A stretch of DNA of 64,000 nt from Nocardioides salarius (GCF_016907435.1 NZ_JAFBBZ010000001.1:1550001-1614000); one strand, 5' to 3'. Shown: positions 41,523 to 50,537, counted from the first letter of the stretch. The notes: generated from the letters alone by a model not told the origin. Made by a program: numbers and translations.

Positions 41523-43205
41523 TCAGGGCGTGAACGGCTCCCGTTCGCGCTCGCAGAAGACGTCCGCACCGGGCGTGCGTGCGGTGCTCAGCACCGCTCG
41601 CACGACGCTGGTGGCGCACTCGTTGGTGCCGGTGGCGACGTGGCCGGTCTCACCCGTGGTGACCAGCCGCGAGCCCGGCATCAGCTCCTGCAGCGCCAGC
41701 GCGCCGCTCAGCGGGGTGGCCGGGTCGTGGCGGTTGCTGACCACCAGCAGCCGCTCGGCGTCCGGCATTGTGAACGGGCCGCGGTAGGCGTCCTCGCCCG
41801 AGCCCGGCCAGGCCGCGCAGGCCGAGGAGCTCCACGACCACAGCGGGCCGAAGTCGCCGCCCGCGGCGCGGGTGCGCTCGGCGTTCTCGACCCAGGCGCC
41901 GGTGTCGGTGGGGTTGAGCCCGTCGGAGCACAGCACCCCGTGGAAGCTGCCGTCGATCCACACGCGCGAGCCGGCGCGGCGCTGCCCGGTGACGGTGGGG
42001 GCGGCGGAGTACGGGCCGGGGAACGGCGAGCGGGCCAGCTGCTCGCGCACCTGGCGCACGGTGCGGGCCAGCGACGCGGCGGCCTCGGCCGGCTCGCCGG
42101 AGAGCGGGCGTCCGCCGGTGCGGGCGAGGCGACGCTCGGCGCGGAAGGCGAAGTCGGCGATGAAGGCGACGTCGCCGCCGTAGAGCATGCCGAGCGTCGA
42201 GCCCACGAAGTCGGAGTAGGACAGCCCGATGCGGCGCCCGGCCGCACGGTCGCCGCGCAGCCGGGCCGCGACGGCGTCCCAGCGGCCCAGCGCGTCGCCG
42301 GCCAGCCGGCAGCTGCTCCGCCCGGCGGCGTCGCACTCGGCGAGGCCGGCGACCAGGGCGTCCCGGGCGCCGACCTCGCTGCCCAGCCGCCCGCTGGAGG
42401 GCAGGCTGGAGCCGGGGGTGCCGTCGGGCAGGTCGCGGCCGGTGGTCCAGGCCACCGGGTCGAGCACGCCGTCGACGACCGCCACGCGCACGGTCTCGGG
42501 GAACAGCGAGACCCAGGTCGCGCCCAGCACCGAGCCGTAGGAGGCGCCGAAGAAGCTCGCCTGCTCGTCGCCCAGCGCCTGGCGCGCCAGGTCCATGTCG
42601 CGCGCCGTGTCGGCGGTGCTCATGTGGTCGACGATCCGCTTCTTGGCGCACAGGCGCTGCTCGGTGGCGTCGAAGGCCAGCCAGTCGCGCCGCTGGGGGC
42701 GGGTGTCGGGGAAGGCCACGCGCGGGTACGACGCGTCGCTGCGCCCGCGGCAGAGCAGACCGCTGCTGCCGCCGACGCCCCGCGGGTCGATGCCGACGAC
42801 GTCGAAGCGGTTGCGGACCTGGGGGCCGAGCAGCCTGGCGGCGTACGGCGCGAAGCCGGCCGCGCCGCCGCCGGGCCCGCCGGGGTTGACGAAGACCGCA
42901 CCGATGCGCCGGGCCGGCTTGCGGGCCGGGACCCGCGCCACCTCGAGGTCGATGCTGGCGCCGTCGGGCTCGTCGTGGTCGAGCGGGACGGACATCCGCC
43001 CGCAGTCGAGGCGTCCGCAGTCGCGCCAGCGGATGGTCGGTGCGTCGGGGGCCGCCGACGCACGGACGGCGGCGGCCGCTGCGGGCGTCGAGGGCGCAGA
43101 GGGCGCGGAGGAGGCCGGCGCGGTGGCCAGCGTGGCGAGCAGGGGGACCGAGACCGCGAGCGCTGCCACCAAGGAGGCGGCGCGGCGGGGAGTGAGCGTC
43201 TTCAC
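41523..43205 (-). CDS. Exported alpha/beta hydrolase, tripeptidyl-aminopeptidase-like
   Basis: The protein has 560 residues. A signal peptide (LTPRRAASLVAALAVSVPLL, cleavage around ASSA) is followed by an Ala/Ser linker. An S33-type hydrolase domain has AVFVNPGGPGGG (oxyanion region), DPRGVGGS, nucleophile GASYGS and a C-terminal TAP-like part with NRHDPATPL (Asp) and GHVATGTNECATS (His). It should release N-terminal peptides or hydrolyse esters outside the cell. The GTG at 43205 is 17 bp after the enoyl-CoA hydratase stop, so read-through is possible. Cys residues in the mature part suggest disulfides. Confidence 0.88.
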   Translation of the reverse strand: MKTLTPRRAASLVAALAVSVPLLATLATAPASSAPSAPSTPAAAAAVRASAAPDAPTIRWRDCGRLDCGRMSVPLDHDEPDGASIDLEVARVPARKPARRIGAVFVNPGGPGGGAAGFAPYAARLLGPQVRNRFDVVGIDPRGVGGSSGLLCRGRSDASYPRVAFPDTRPQRRDWLAFDATEQRLCAKKRIVDHMSTADTARDMDLARQALGDEQASFFGASYGSVLGATWVSLFPETVRVAVVDGVLDPVAWTTGRDLPDGTPGSSLPSSGRLGSEVGARDALVAGLAECDAAGRSSCRLAGDALGRWDAVAARLRGDRAAGRRIGLSYSDFVGSTLGMLYGGDVAFIADFAFRAERRLARTGGRPLSGEPAEAAASLARTVRQVREQLARSPFPGPYSAAPTVTGQRRAGSRVWIDGSFHGVLCSDGLNPTDTGAWVENAERTRAAGGDFGPLWSWSSSACAAWPGSGEDAYRGPFTMPDAERLLVVSNRHDPATPLSGALALQELMPGSRLVTTGETGHVATGTNECATSVVRAVLSTARTPGADVFCEREREPFTP

Positions 43206-43222
43206 CCGAGGAGTATGAGTGC

Positions 43223-44041
43223 CTAGCGGCGGGTGCGCTCCACGAACGCCTGCACCGCGTCGGTGTGGGCCTGGGTGTGATGGGAGATCGCCTGCATCGC
43301 CGCGCTCAGCTCCAGGACGCCCTCGAGGTCGCGCTGCTGGGACTCCTGGATGAGCTTCTTGGCCATCCGGGTGGCGTGCGGCGGGTTCTTGGCGACCCGG
43401 GCGGCCAGGTCGCGGGCGGCGTCGAGGAGCTCCTCGGGCTCGACGACGCGCGAGACCATCCCCCACTCCAGGGCGGTGGCGGCGTCGACGCGGTCGCCGG
43501 TCAGCGCCATCTCCGCGGCCCGGGCGGGCCCGATCGCGCGGGTCAGGAACCACGCTCCCCCGTCGCCGGGGATGATCCCCAGCTGCACGAAGGACTCGGC
43601 GAAGAACGCCTTGGTGGAGGCGATGCGCAGGTCGCACATCATCGCCAGGTCGCAGCCCGCGCCGACCGCGGGGCCGTTGACGGCCGCGATGAACGGCACC
43701 TCGCAGCGGCGCAGCGCCAGCGGGATCTGCTGGATGCCGTGCCGGTAGCCGTTGCGCTGCTCGTACGGCGCCCCCGAGAACATCCCGCGCCGCTCGGCCA
43801 TCTCGTGCACGTTGCCACCGGCCGAGAAGGCCGACCCGGCGCCGGTCAGGATGACCGCCCGCACGTCGCCGTCGCGGTCGACGCGGGCGGTGTGCTCGAC
43901 GAACGCCGCGACCACGTCGGGCCCCGAGATCGGGTTGCGGGTCTCGGGCAGGTCGATCGTCCAGGTCTCGACGTGGCCGTCGCGCTCGACGCGCAGGGGG
44001 CCCTCGTGGGTGGTCGTGGCCTCGGGTCCGGTGCTGGTCAT
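43223..44041 (-). CDS. Enoyl-CoA hydratase/isomerase (crotonase family)
   Basis: The protein has 272 residues. It has the crotonase signature with oxyanion-hole segments SAFSAGGNVHEMAERRGMFS and NGPAVGAGCDLAMMCDLRIA, and an acidic residue in GIIPGDGGAWFLTRAIG. These enzymes hydrate or isomerise enoyl-CoA in fatty or aromatic acid breakdown. The ATG at 44041 follows TAGGGT by exactly 6 nt, so it has its own probable leaderless promoter although it lies downstream of the second hydratase gene. The exact substrate is unknown. Confidence 0.9.
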   Translation of the reverse strand: MTSTGPEATTTHEGPLRVERDGHVETWTIDLPETRNPISGPDVVAAFVEHTARVDRDGDVRAVILTGAGSAFSAGGNVHEMAERRGMFSGAPYEQRNGYRHGIQQIPLALRRCEVPFIAAVNGPAVGAGCDLAMMCDLRIASTKAFFAESFVQLGIIPGDGGAWFLTRAIGPARAAEMALTGDRVDAATALEWGMVSRVVEPEELLDAARDLAARVAKNPPHATRMAKKLIQESQQRDLEGVLELSAAMQAISHHTQAHTDAVQAFVERTRR

Positions 44042-44067
44042 GGCCGCACCCTAGTGGCGCGTCGTCG

Positions 44068-44835
44068 TCAGATGTCCTCGAACGAGCCGCCGCGACCCCT
44101 GCCCGCCGCGAACCGGCCCGCGCCCGCGACCCCGTCGGCCTCGAGCGAGACCAGGCCGATGGCGAGCTCGCGCCGCATCGCCGCCTCCTCGGTGTCGCCC
44201 CACTGGGCGCGCGCCGAGCGGAGGTCGCCACGCAGGCAGGTCTGCGGCATCCGCGCGATCTCGTGGGCCAGCGCCGTGGCGGCTGCCCGGGCGGTGCCGG
44301 CGGGCACCACCCGGTTGACCAGGCCCAGCTCGAGCGCCTCCCGCGCACCCACGGCCCGGCCGGTGAGGATCAGGTCCATCGCGCGGCCGTGGCCGATCAG
44401 GCGGGGCAGCCGCACCGTCCCACCGTCGATGAGCGGGACGCCCCAGCGCCGGCAGAAGACACCGAGGACGGCGTCCTCGTCGGCCACCCGCAGGTCGCAC
44501 CACACGGCGAGCTCGAGGCCGCCCGCGACCGCGTGCCCGTGCACCGCCGCGACCACCGGCTTCGAGAGCTCCATCCGGGTCGGGCCCATCGGCCCGTCGC
44601 CCTCGGGCGAGACCCGGTTGCTCTCGGCGGTGCCGACCGCCTTCAGGTCGGCCCCGGCGCAGAACGACGGCCCGTCGCCGGCCAGCACCGCGACCTTCGC
44701 CTCCGACTCCTCGAAGTCGCGGAAGGCCTGCGCCAGCTCGTCGGCCATCGAGCGCCCGACCGCGTTGTGCCGCTCGGGGCGGCTCATCACGATCGTGGTG
44801 ACGTCGCCGTCGGTCTCGACGCGCACGTCGCTCAT
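44068..44835 (-). CDS. Enoyl-CoA hydratase/isomerase (crotonase family), second copy
   Basis: The protein has 255 residues. It has MSRPERHNAVGRSMADEL, oxyanion segments PSFCAGADLKAVG and HGHAVAGGLELAVWCDLRVA, and WGVPLIDGGTVRLPRLIGHG. It shares little beyond the fold with the neighbouring hydratase, so the two likely have different substrates. The ATG at 44835 overlaps the acyl-CoA ligase stop by ATGA, so it is translated with the ligase. The context suggests that the ligase product is its substrate. Confidence 0.9.
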   Translation of the reverse strand: MSDVRVETDGDVTTIVMSRPERHNAVGRSMADELAQAFRDFEESEAKVAVLAGDGPSFCAGADLKAVGTAESNRVSPEGDGPMGPTRMELSKPVVAAVHGHAVAGGLELAVWCDLRVADEDAVLGVFCRRWGVPLIDGGTVRLPRLIGHGRAMDLILTGRAVGAREALELGLVNRVVPAGTARAAATALAHEIARMPQTCLRGDLRSARAQWGDTEEAAMRRELAIGLVSLEADGVAGAGRFAAGRGRGGSFEDI

Positions 44836-46337
44836 CGCGCCTGCTCCCACAGCGGCTCGCGCAGCGCGCGGCGCAGGATCTTGCCCACCGCCGACTTCGG
44901 GATCGCCTCGACGAACTGCACCGTCTTGGGGGCCTTGTGCGTGGCGATCCGGGCCCGGACGTGCTCGACCAGCTCGGCCTCGGAGGCGCTGGCGCCGTCG
45001 CGGAGGGCGACGAAGGCGGTGACCGCCTCGACCCAGGTGGCGTCGGGCGCGCCGACGACGGCGCACTCGGCGACCGCCGGGTGCGAGGCGAGCGCGTCCT
45101 CGGCCTCGCGGGGGTACACGTTGTAGCCGCCGGTGACGATCATGTCGCTGGTGCGGTCGACCAGGTGCAGGTAGCCCCGCTCGTCGAAGCGGGCCAGGTC
45201 GCGGGTGCGCAGCCAGCCGTCGTCGCTCAGCGACGCCGCGTTGAGGCCGTCGGCCTCGAAGTAGCCCTGCATCTGGAACGGGGCCCGCAGCGAGATCTCG
45301 CCGATCTCGCCCGGCCCGACCGGCGCGCCGTCCTCGTCGAGCAGTCGGATCTCGACGTCGGTGGCGGGCCTGCCGCAGGCGCTCCACAGGCTCGGGTCGG
45401 CGTGGGCGTGCTCGTCGAGCACCGCGATGCACAGCGGCGCCTCGGTCTGCCCGTAGTACTGGGTCAGGATCGGCCCGAAGACCTCGATGGAGCGCTCCAG
45501 CACCGGCCTCGGCATCGGGCTGGCGCCGTAGATCACCTTGCGCAGCGAGGAGAGGTCGGCCCCCTCCAGGACGCCGGTGCTGTGCAGCATCGCGAACATC
45601 GTCGGCACCAGGTTGATCTCGGTGGCGCGGTGCTTGGCGATGGCGGCCACGAAGGACGCGGGCTCGAAGCCGGGCAGGATCGCCGAGGCGGCGCCCCGCA
45701 CCCAGTAGGGCAGCACGAAGGTGCCGCTGGCGTGGATGAGCGAGGCCGCGTGCAGCATCACCGAGTCGGGCTGGGGGTCGAGCACGTTGGCCAGGATGTT
45801 GGTGCAGATCGCCCCGTAGGTGCCCTGGGTGTGCACGACCGCCTTGAGCTTCCCGGTCGTGCCGGAGGTGTAGAGCAGCAGCGTCGGGTCGTCCTCGCAG
45901 AGGGCCACCTCGGGCTCCGCGACGGCCTCGGCCACCGGGGCCACCAGGTCGTCGAGCGAGAACGCACGCAGGCCGGGGACGCGCTCGACGAGCTCGGCGG
46001 CGCGGGGCGACAGGGCGGCGTCGGCCACCACGACCGTGGCGTGCGAGCCGGCGAGCATGTCGGCGTGCTCGTCGAGGGAGAGGCGGGCGTTGAGGGGCAC
46101 GCGCACCAGGCCGGCCTTGATCGAGGCGAACTCCATCGGCACCGAGTGCAGCCCGTTGCCGACCAGCAGCGCGACGTGGGTCCCCTTGCCGACGCCGTGG
46201 CCGCGCAGGTGGTGGGCGATGAGGTTCGCGCGGGCGTCCACCTCGGCGTAGGTCAGCGAGTCGTCGCCCACCAGGACCGCGGTGCGGTCGGGGAAGGCGG
46301 CTGCTCCGCGGCGGACAAGGCTGGCGGCCAGCACCAT
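44832..46337 (-). CDS. Acyl-CoA synthetase (class I adenylate-forming)
   Basis: The protein has 501 residues. It has the P-loop LLYTSGTTGKLKAVVHTQGT, a YGQTEAPLC motif, SDDGWLRTRDLARFDERGYL (A8-type) and the C-terminal catalytic lysine in PKSAVGKILRRALRE. It activates a carboxylic acid as acyl-AMP and then acyl-CoA. The ATG at 46337 has GAGGAGAA upstream. It is divergent from a TetR regulator, with a palindromic operator between them, and is the first gene of the ligase-hydratase operon. The substrate could be a fatty, aromatic or branched acid. Confidence 0.9.
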   Translation of the reverse strand: MVLAASLVRRGAAAFPDRTAVLVGDDSLTYAEVDARANLIAHHLRGHGVGKGTHVALLVGNGLHSVPMEFASIKAGLVRVPLNARLSLDEHADMLAGSHATVVVADAALSPRAAELVERVPGLRAFSLDDLVAPVAEAVAEPEVALCEDDPTLLLYTSGTTGKLKAVVHTQGTYGAICTNILANVLDPQPDSVMLHAASLIHASGTFVLPYWVRGAASAILPGFEPASFVAAIAKHRATEINLVPTMFAMLHSTGVLEGADLSSLRKVIYGASPMPRPVLERSIEVFGPILTQYYGQTEAPLCIAVLDEHAHADPSLWSACGRPATDVEIRLLDEDGAPVGPGEIGEISLRAPFQMQGYFEADGLNAASLSDDGWLRTRDLARFDERGYLHLVDRTSDMIVTGGYNVYPREAEDALASHPAVAECAVVGAPDATWVEAVTAFVALRDGASASEAELVEHVRARIATHKAPKTVQFVEAIPKSAVGKILRRALREPLWEQAR

Positions 46338-46362
46338 GGGGTTCTCCTCGGTTCGTCAGCAA

Positions 46363-46382
46363 AACAGTCCAAATGGTCTGTT
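46363..46382. promoter_or_regulatory. TetR-type operator between ligase operon and regulator
   Basis: AACAGTCC-AAAT-GGTCTGTT is an almost perfect palindrome (8-bp arms, one mismatch pair). It lies between the divergent starts at 46337 and 46405, as expected for a TetR repressor that controls both directions. Confidence 0.75.
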
Positions 46383-46404
46383 TCCGGTCTGCGAGGATCG
46401 TGCC

Positions 46405-47004
46405 GTGGAACCCGAGCGCCGTCAATCACGCGCCCTGCGCACCCGCGACCTGGTGCTCTCGGCCGCGGTCGAGGTGATGGTCGAGCACGGGTACGCCGGC
46501 CTGACCATGCAGCGCGTGCAGACCCGCGCCGGCGTGACCCGCGGGGCGCTGACCCACCACTTCTCCTCGATGCGCGAGCTCGCCGTCGCGGCCGTCGACC
46601 ACGTCGCCCGCGCCCAGGGCGCCGAGATCCAGGGCGCCGTGGGCACCGCCGACCCGACGGCGCTCATCGACGTGCTCCACGAGGTCACGCGGCGCCCGAC
46701 GTACGTCGCCGGGCTGGAGCTGTGGGTCGCAGCCCGCACCGACCCGGCCCTGCGCGAGGCGCTGGGGCCCGGCGCGCGCGAGCTGGCCCGCCAGCTCAGG
46801 GAGCCCCTCCTGGGCCGGGTCGGTGACCTCGACGACGAGCGCCTCGAGGTGTTCGGCGACGGGCTGCTCTCGCTGCTGCGCGGGCTGGCCATCGGTGGCG
46901 TGCTGCGCGACCGGCCGGCCCTGGAGAAGGCGGTGCTGCAGGCCTGGCTCGTGGCCTTCGGGGCCGACCTGCAGCCCGTGCCGTCGAGCAGCGCCCCGGG
47001 CTGA
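46405..47004 (+). CDS. TetR-family transcriptional regulator
   Basis: The protein has 199 residues. The HTH domain (about 10-60) reads LRTRDLVLSAAVEVMVEHGY, then GLTMQRVQTRAGVTRGALTH and HFSSMRELAVAAVDHVARA. The C-terminal ligand domain is less conserved, with LELWVAARTDPALREALGPG. It probably represses the divergent acyl-CoA ligase operon and responds to an acyl-CoA intermediate. The GTG at 46405 has GAGGAT 6 nt upstream, which may be a ribosome site or a leaderless -10 box. Confidence 0.88.
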   Translation: MEPERRQSRALRTRDLVLSAAVEVMVEHGYAGLTMQRVQTRAGVTRGALTHHFSSMRELAVAAVDHVARAQGAEIQGAVGTADPTALIDVLHEVTRRPTYVAGLELWVAARTDPALREALGPGARELARQLREPLLGRVGDLDDERLEVFGDGLLSLLRGLAIGGVLRDRPALEKAVLQAWLVAFGADLQPVPSSSAPG

Positions 47005-47117
47005 GCGCCGTACCCACGACAGGGCGCGGGGCTCTCCTCGCGGCCCGACGCGGCGGTCTGGGATACTCGCCGCGCGGACCGGTCCGGCCGTCGGGAGACC
47101 CGGCGGAGGCGGTCCTC

Positions 47118-47190
47118 GGGCCTCTAGCTCAATTGGCAGAGCAGGAGACTTTTAATCTCTTGGTTGTGGGTTCGAGTCCCACGGGGCCCA
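47118..47190 (+). tRNA. tRNA-Lys (anticodon TTT)
   Basis: The 73-nt cloverleaf has acceptor arms GGGCCTC/GGGGCCC, a D arm GCTC...GAGC, anticodon stem GGAGA/TCTCT with loop CTTTTAA (anticodon TTT), and T arm GTGGGTTCGAGTCCCAC. The discriminator base is A; CCA is not encoded. A -10-like GATACT lies about 50 nt upstream (near 47055-47060). Confidence 0.97.
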
Positions 47191-47219
47191 CTCGACCAGC
47201 GCCGCCGTAGGCTGTGCGC

Positions 47220-47423
47220 ATGGACCTCCCGGAGCACGTCGCCGTCTGCGACGTCTGCTTCGCCTGCGTCCCCCGGGCGCTGATGTACTTCCACCGCGAG
47301 TGGCACGACGCCCTCACCGGCACAGCTCGGCGAGCACGTGATCTCGACGTGCTGGACATCCTCCCGACCGTCTCGGTGCCGGGCCCGGCGGACCGGCCCG
47401 CAGCCCGACCGGTGAACCGGTAG
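47220..47423 (+). CDS. Small cysteine-cluster protein
   Basis: The ORF has 67 residues from ATG 47220. It begins MDLPEHVAVCDVCFACVPRA with a C-x-x-C-x-x-C cluster, followed by a YFHREWHD motif (His residues) and a Pro/Arg tail. The Cys/His set could bind zinc. TAGGCT lies exactly 6 nt before the ATG, the same leaderless arrangement seen at several sure genes of this window, which supports it. Function unknown. It lies 29 bp after tRNA-Lys. Confidence 0.6.
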   Translation: MDLPEHVAVCDVCFACVPRALMYFHREWHDALTGTARRARDLDVLDILPTVSVPGPADRPAARPVNR

Positions 47424-47504
47424 GCCCACCCCTTCGCAGGTGTGCGCCCGCCCGCGGCGGGGTACCCGTGCCGGTGAGACCGAGCACGGAGGTGGCAACC
47501 GACG

Positions 47505-48239
47505 ATGACCGACGAGCGAACCCCCGACCGCACGACCGACGACCAGGAACCGCACTTCAGCGGGCCCACGCACACGGTGCACACCCGGTGGACGTGGGCC
47601 AGCCTGCTGGTGCTGCTCGCCGGGGTGGTGGTGCTGGGGATCGGCGTGATCCTGCTCGACCTCCTCGTCGGCACCATCGGCGGCGTGCTGCTGGCCGCCG
47701 GGGCGGTGGGCGCCTGGCGCAGCGGCCTGATGTGGGACGTCGACACCGGCTCCTCCCCCGCCGACCTGGTCAGCAGCGAGAGCGAGACCGTCGAGCGGCC
47801 CGGCGCCGGCACCCACCAGGACGACGAGGCGACGGCCGAGCACGCCGAGGAGACCACCGACGACGTACGCCGCCGCCTCGCGGACCGGCGCGGCACCCGG
47901 CTCAACCTGGTGCCCGTGGGCGCCCTGCTGGTGCTGCTCGCCGGCGCGTGGCTCGCCCTCTCGCAGTGGGTCCTCTACCCCGAGACGCCTGACGGGCGCG
48001 TGGGCACCTGGCGGGCGATGGGCGGCGGGGTGGTGCTGCTCCTGGTCGGGCTGTGGCTCCTGCAGCACGGCCGGACCCTGGTCGCCACCGCGATCGCCCT
48101 CGTCACCGGCGCGGTGCTGGTCCTGCTGGGCATCATCGGGGCGCACGACACCCAGACCACCGTCGCCAGCGAGATCGTCTCCGGCGCGGTGGCGGTGCTG
48201 GGCGCCCTGGTCAGCCTCGACCCGCGTCGACGACGCTGA
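47505..48239 (+). CDS. Multi-span membrane protein with acidic central loop
   Basis: The protein has 244 residues. Two hydrophobic helices (about 27-70), then a very acidic cytoplasmic segment (about 80-130: SSESETVERPGAG, EEATAEHAEETTDD-like), then four or more helices to the end, including LVPVGALLVLLAGAWLALSQ and VATAIALVTGAVLVLLGIIG. I do not recognise the family. The ATG at 47505 has GGAGG about 11 nt upstream. The C-terminus is Arg-rich. It may be an envelope protein; nothing nearby suggests a pathway. Confidence 0.75.
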   Translation: MTDERTPDRTTDDQEPHFSGPTHTVHTRWTWASLLVLLAGVVVLGIGVILLDLLVGTIGGVLLAAGAVGAWRSGLMWDVDTGSSPADLVSSESETVERPGAGTHQDDEATAEHAEETTDDVRRRLADRRGTRLNLVPVGALLVLLAGAWLALSQWVLYPETPDGRVGTWRAMGGGVVLLLVGLWLLQHGRTLVATAIALVTGAVLVLLGIIGAHDTQTTVASEIVSGAVAVLGALVSLDPRRRR

Positions 48240-48541
48240 GGGCCCTTCGAGCCCTGGGAGCCCGGAGACCGGTGCGAGATCCGTCCGGCTCGGGAGGATT
48301 AGGAGGCGTCGAGCCGGGGAAGAAGACCACCAGGCGGGCACGGACCGCCCCACAACGACAGAACGGTGGGCCCCGTTAGGGTCGGGGCCCACCGCCTGCG
48401 TCGCGGCCACGAGGGCCGCGGACACGTATCGAAATCACCCGGCGCTGGTGATGCATCACCCGGTCGAGGAGTGTCCTCGTACGTTCGCGGAGGAGAGTAG
48501 CAAACTTCTGCGCGCCTGCAGGTCCTCCTGCAGATTTTTCC
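48240..48541. other. Intergenic region with terminator and unexplained palindromes
   Basis: GGTGGGCCCC (48365-48374) pairs with GGGGCCCACC (48384-48393), a good terminator for the upstream membrane protein gene. Beyond it a short hairpin GCGGCC/GGCCGC and a perfect 14-bp palindrome GGTGATGCATCACC (48447-48460) lie before the luxR stop. ATCACCCGG occurs twice around this palindrome (48435-48443 and 48455-48463). No ORF with coding character was found. Confidence 0.6.
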
Positions 48542-49189
48542 TCAGACGCCGGCCGTCTCGCGCTCGCTGAGCGGCGCGAGGCCGTGCTCCATCCCCCACG
48601 CCACCGCCTGGGCACGCCGGGTGACCGCGATCTTGCGGTAGGCCGCCCGGATGTAGGTCTTGACCGAGTTGATGCTCAGGTAGAGCTGCGCGCCGATCTC
48701 GGAGTTCGTCAGGCCCTGGGTGACCAGGGCCAGGATCTCGGCCTCGCGGGGCGTCAGCTCGACATCGACGCCCGAGGCCCGCGAGACGATGCTCAGCGGG
48801 CCGGGGTCGGCCGGCATCCGGCGCCGCGCGACCATCTCGCCACCGTCGTGCAGCGACTCCAGCGCCGCGACCAGGTCGGAGGCCGGCAGCGCCTTGGACA
48901 GGTGGCCGGCGAAGGAACCGCGCAGCTCGCCCTCCTGGTCGCGCCAGGAGTAGACGACGGCCTGCTTCTGCGAGGCGCGCACCAGGTCGCGCAGCATCCC
49001 CTGGGTGGTCGGCGACTGACGCACCGGCTCGTAGAGGATCACGTCGACCGCGGACGGCTTGTTCATCGCCGTGCGCAGCTCGAGCAGGTTCACGCGTCCT
49101 GAGAAGGGGGCGAGGAGCGCCCGGAGACCCACGACGGACACCTCGAAGTTGTCGATGAGGGCCACGCGGACAGGACGAGAGGTAGACAC
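48542..49189 (-). CDS. LuxR-type regulator with degenerate receiver domain
   Basis: The protein has 215 residues. The N-terminal receiver-like fold starts RPVRVALIDNFEVSVVGLRA, but the usual phospho-acceptor Asp is replaced: the strand reads VDVILYEPV, with no D-x-x-M/L-P. The C-terminal HTH is standard LuxR/NarL: LTPREAEILALVTQGLTNSE, then INSVKTYIRAAYRKIAVTRR. It should be regulated by something other than phosphorylation, such as protein binding or abundance. The GTG at 49189 follows TACGTT by 7 nt (leaderless). Regulated genes are unknown; the nearest gene is the F420-dependent oxidoreductase, divergent across 264 bp that show no other gene. Confidence 0.83.
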   Translation of the reverse strand: MSTSRPVRVALIDNFEVSVVGLRALLAPFSGRVNLLELRTAMNKPSAVDVILYEPVRQSPTTQGMLRDLVRASQKQAVVYSWRDQEGELRGSFAGHLSKALPASDLVAALESLHDGGEMVARRRMPADPGPLSIVSRASGVDVELTPREAEILALVTQGLTNSEIGAQLYLSINSVKTYIRAAYRKIAVTRRAQAVAWGMEHGLAPLSERETAGV

Positions 49190-49453
49190 GTCCTCGAACG
49201 TACTGCTCCGCCGCCCCCACGCCGAGCCCACGAGGGCACCTTTCACCCGCGGAGGTGAGGTTTTCGGGCGCGCTCGTCGATCTGTGGAGGCCCTGTCCAA
49301 GGTTCGGGGCCTGCCCCGTGCCGTCCGGCGCCCCCGCTGCGTCGTACGGCGTCACACATGGTGCCTGCTCCCGGGCCCGTTCGCCGGGAATCACGCGAAA
49401 CCGGTCCTACCGGGTGAGCAGCCGCCCCCCGCGCCGTTCCTAGCGTCGGTGGC

Positions 49454-50437
49454 ATGCGATTCGGGTACACGTTGATGACCGAGCAGAGCGGACCTCGAGA
49501 GCTGGTGCGCTACGCCGCCGCCGCGGAGCGGGCCGGCTTCGACTTCGAGGTCTCCAGCGACCACTTCAGCCCCTGGCTCACCGAGCAGGGCCACGCGCCG
49601 TACGCCTGGTCGATGCTCGGCGCGGTCAGCCAGGTCACCGAGCGGGTGGAGCTGATGACCTACATCACCTGCCCCACGATGAGGTACCACCCGGCCGTGG
49701 TGGCCCAGAAGGCCGCGACCATGGGGGTGCTCACCGAGGGCCGCTTCACCCTCGGGCTGGGCAGCGGCGAGAACCTCAACGAGCACACCATCGGGCACGG
49801 GTGGCCGGCCGTCGACACCCGCCAGTCGATGCTGGTCGAGGCCCTCGAGATCATCCGCGCCCTGCACGCCGGCGACCTCGTCACCTACCGAGGCGAGCAC
49901 TTCGACGTCGACTCCTCCCGCATCTGGGACCTGCCCGACGAGCCGGTGCGCCTCGCGCTGGCGGTGGCCGGCGACAAGGGCGTGCAGCGCTTCGCCCCGC
50001 TCGCCGACGACCTGATCGCCGTCGAGCCCGACCCCGACCTGGTCAGCTCCTGGAACGGCGTCGACGGCGCCCCCCGCATCGGTGACGGCGCCCGGGCGAT
50101 CGGCCAGATCCCCATCTGCTGGGACCCCGACGAGGACGCCGCCCGCGAGCGGGCGCACGCGCAGTTCCGCTGGTTCGCCGGCGGCTGGAAGGTCAACGCC
50201 GACCTGCCGACCACCTCCGGGTTCGCCGGGGCGACCCAGTTCGTGCGCCCCGAGGACGTCGCCGAGAACATCCCCTGCGGCCCCGACCTCGACAAGATCG
50301 TCGAGGCCGTCTCCGCCTTCAAGGACGCCGGCTTCACCGACGTCGCCCTGGTGCAGGTCGGCGACGAGCAGCAGCAGCGCTTCCTCGACGAGGCCGCCGA
50401 GCCGCTGCTGGCCAAGCTGCGCGACCGGCTGGGCTGA
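49454..50437 (+). CDS. F420-dependent LLM-class oxidoreductase (G6PDH-like)
   Basis: The protein has 327 residues, a TIM barrel of the luciferase-like monooxygenase class. It has FDFEVSSDHFSPWLTEQGHA, RVELMTYITCPTMRYHPAVV and FTLGLGSGENLNEHTIGHGW, close to F420-dependent glucose-6-phosphate dehydrogenase-like proteins. Such enzymes reduce F420 using a sugar phosphate or other alcohol. The true substrate cannot be read from sequence. The ATG at 49454 follows TAGCGT by 7 nt. Confidence 0.88.
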   Translation: MRFGYTLMTEQSGPRELVRYAAAAERAGFDFEVSSDHFSPWLTEQGHAPYAWSMLGAVSQVTERVELMTYITCPTMRYHPAVVAQKAATMGVLTEGRFTLGLGSGENLNEHTIGHGWPAVDTRQSMLVEALEIIRALHAGDLVTYRGEHFDVDSSRIWDLPDEPVRLALAVAGDKGVQRFAPLADDLIAVEPDPDLVSSWNGVDGAPRIGDGARAIGQIPICWDPDEDAARERAHAQFRWFAGGWKVNADLPTTSGFAGATQFVRPEDVAENIPCGPDLDKIVEAVSAFKDAGFTDVALVQVGDEQQQRFLDEAAEPLLAKLRDRLG

Positions 50438-50537
50438 GGCGACGAGGGGCCGGCTGTGGCGAGCTGAGGCGGCGTACGCCGCACCCACGCCCCTCGGGGT
50501 GAAGGCGCATCGGCGCTCGCGTGCGACGGTGGCCCCC

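Noticed and set aside
47124..48425. Long minus-strand ORFs ending with a GPVGLEPTT-like peptide near 47129-47190
   Set aside because: The C-terminal peptide is the antisense translation of the tRNA-Lys gene, a well-known artefact; the rest is antisense to the 47505-48239 membrane protein gene.
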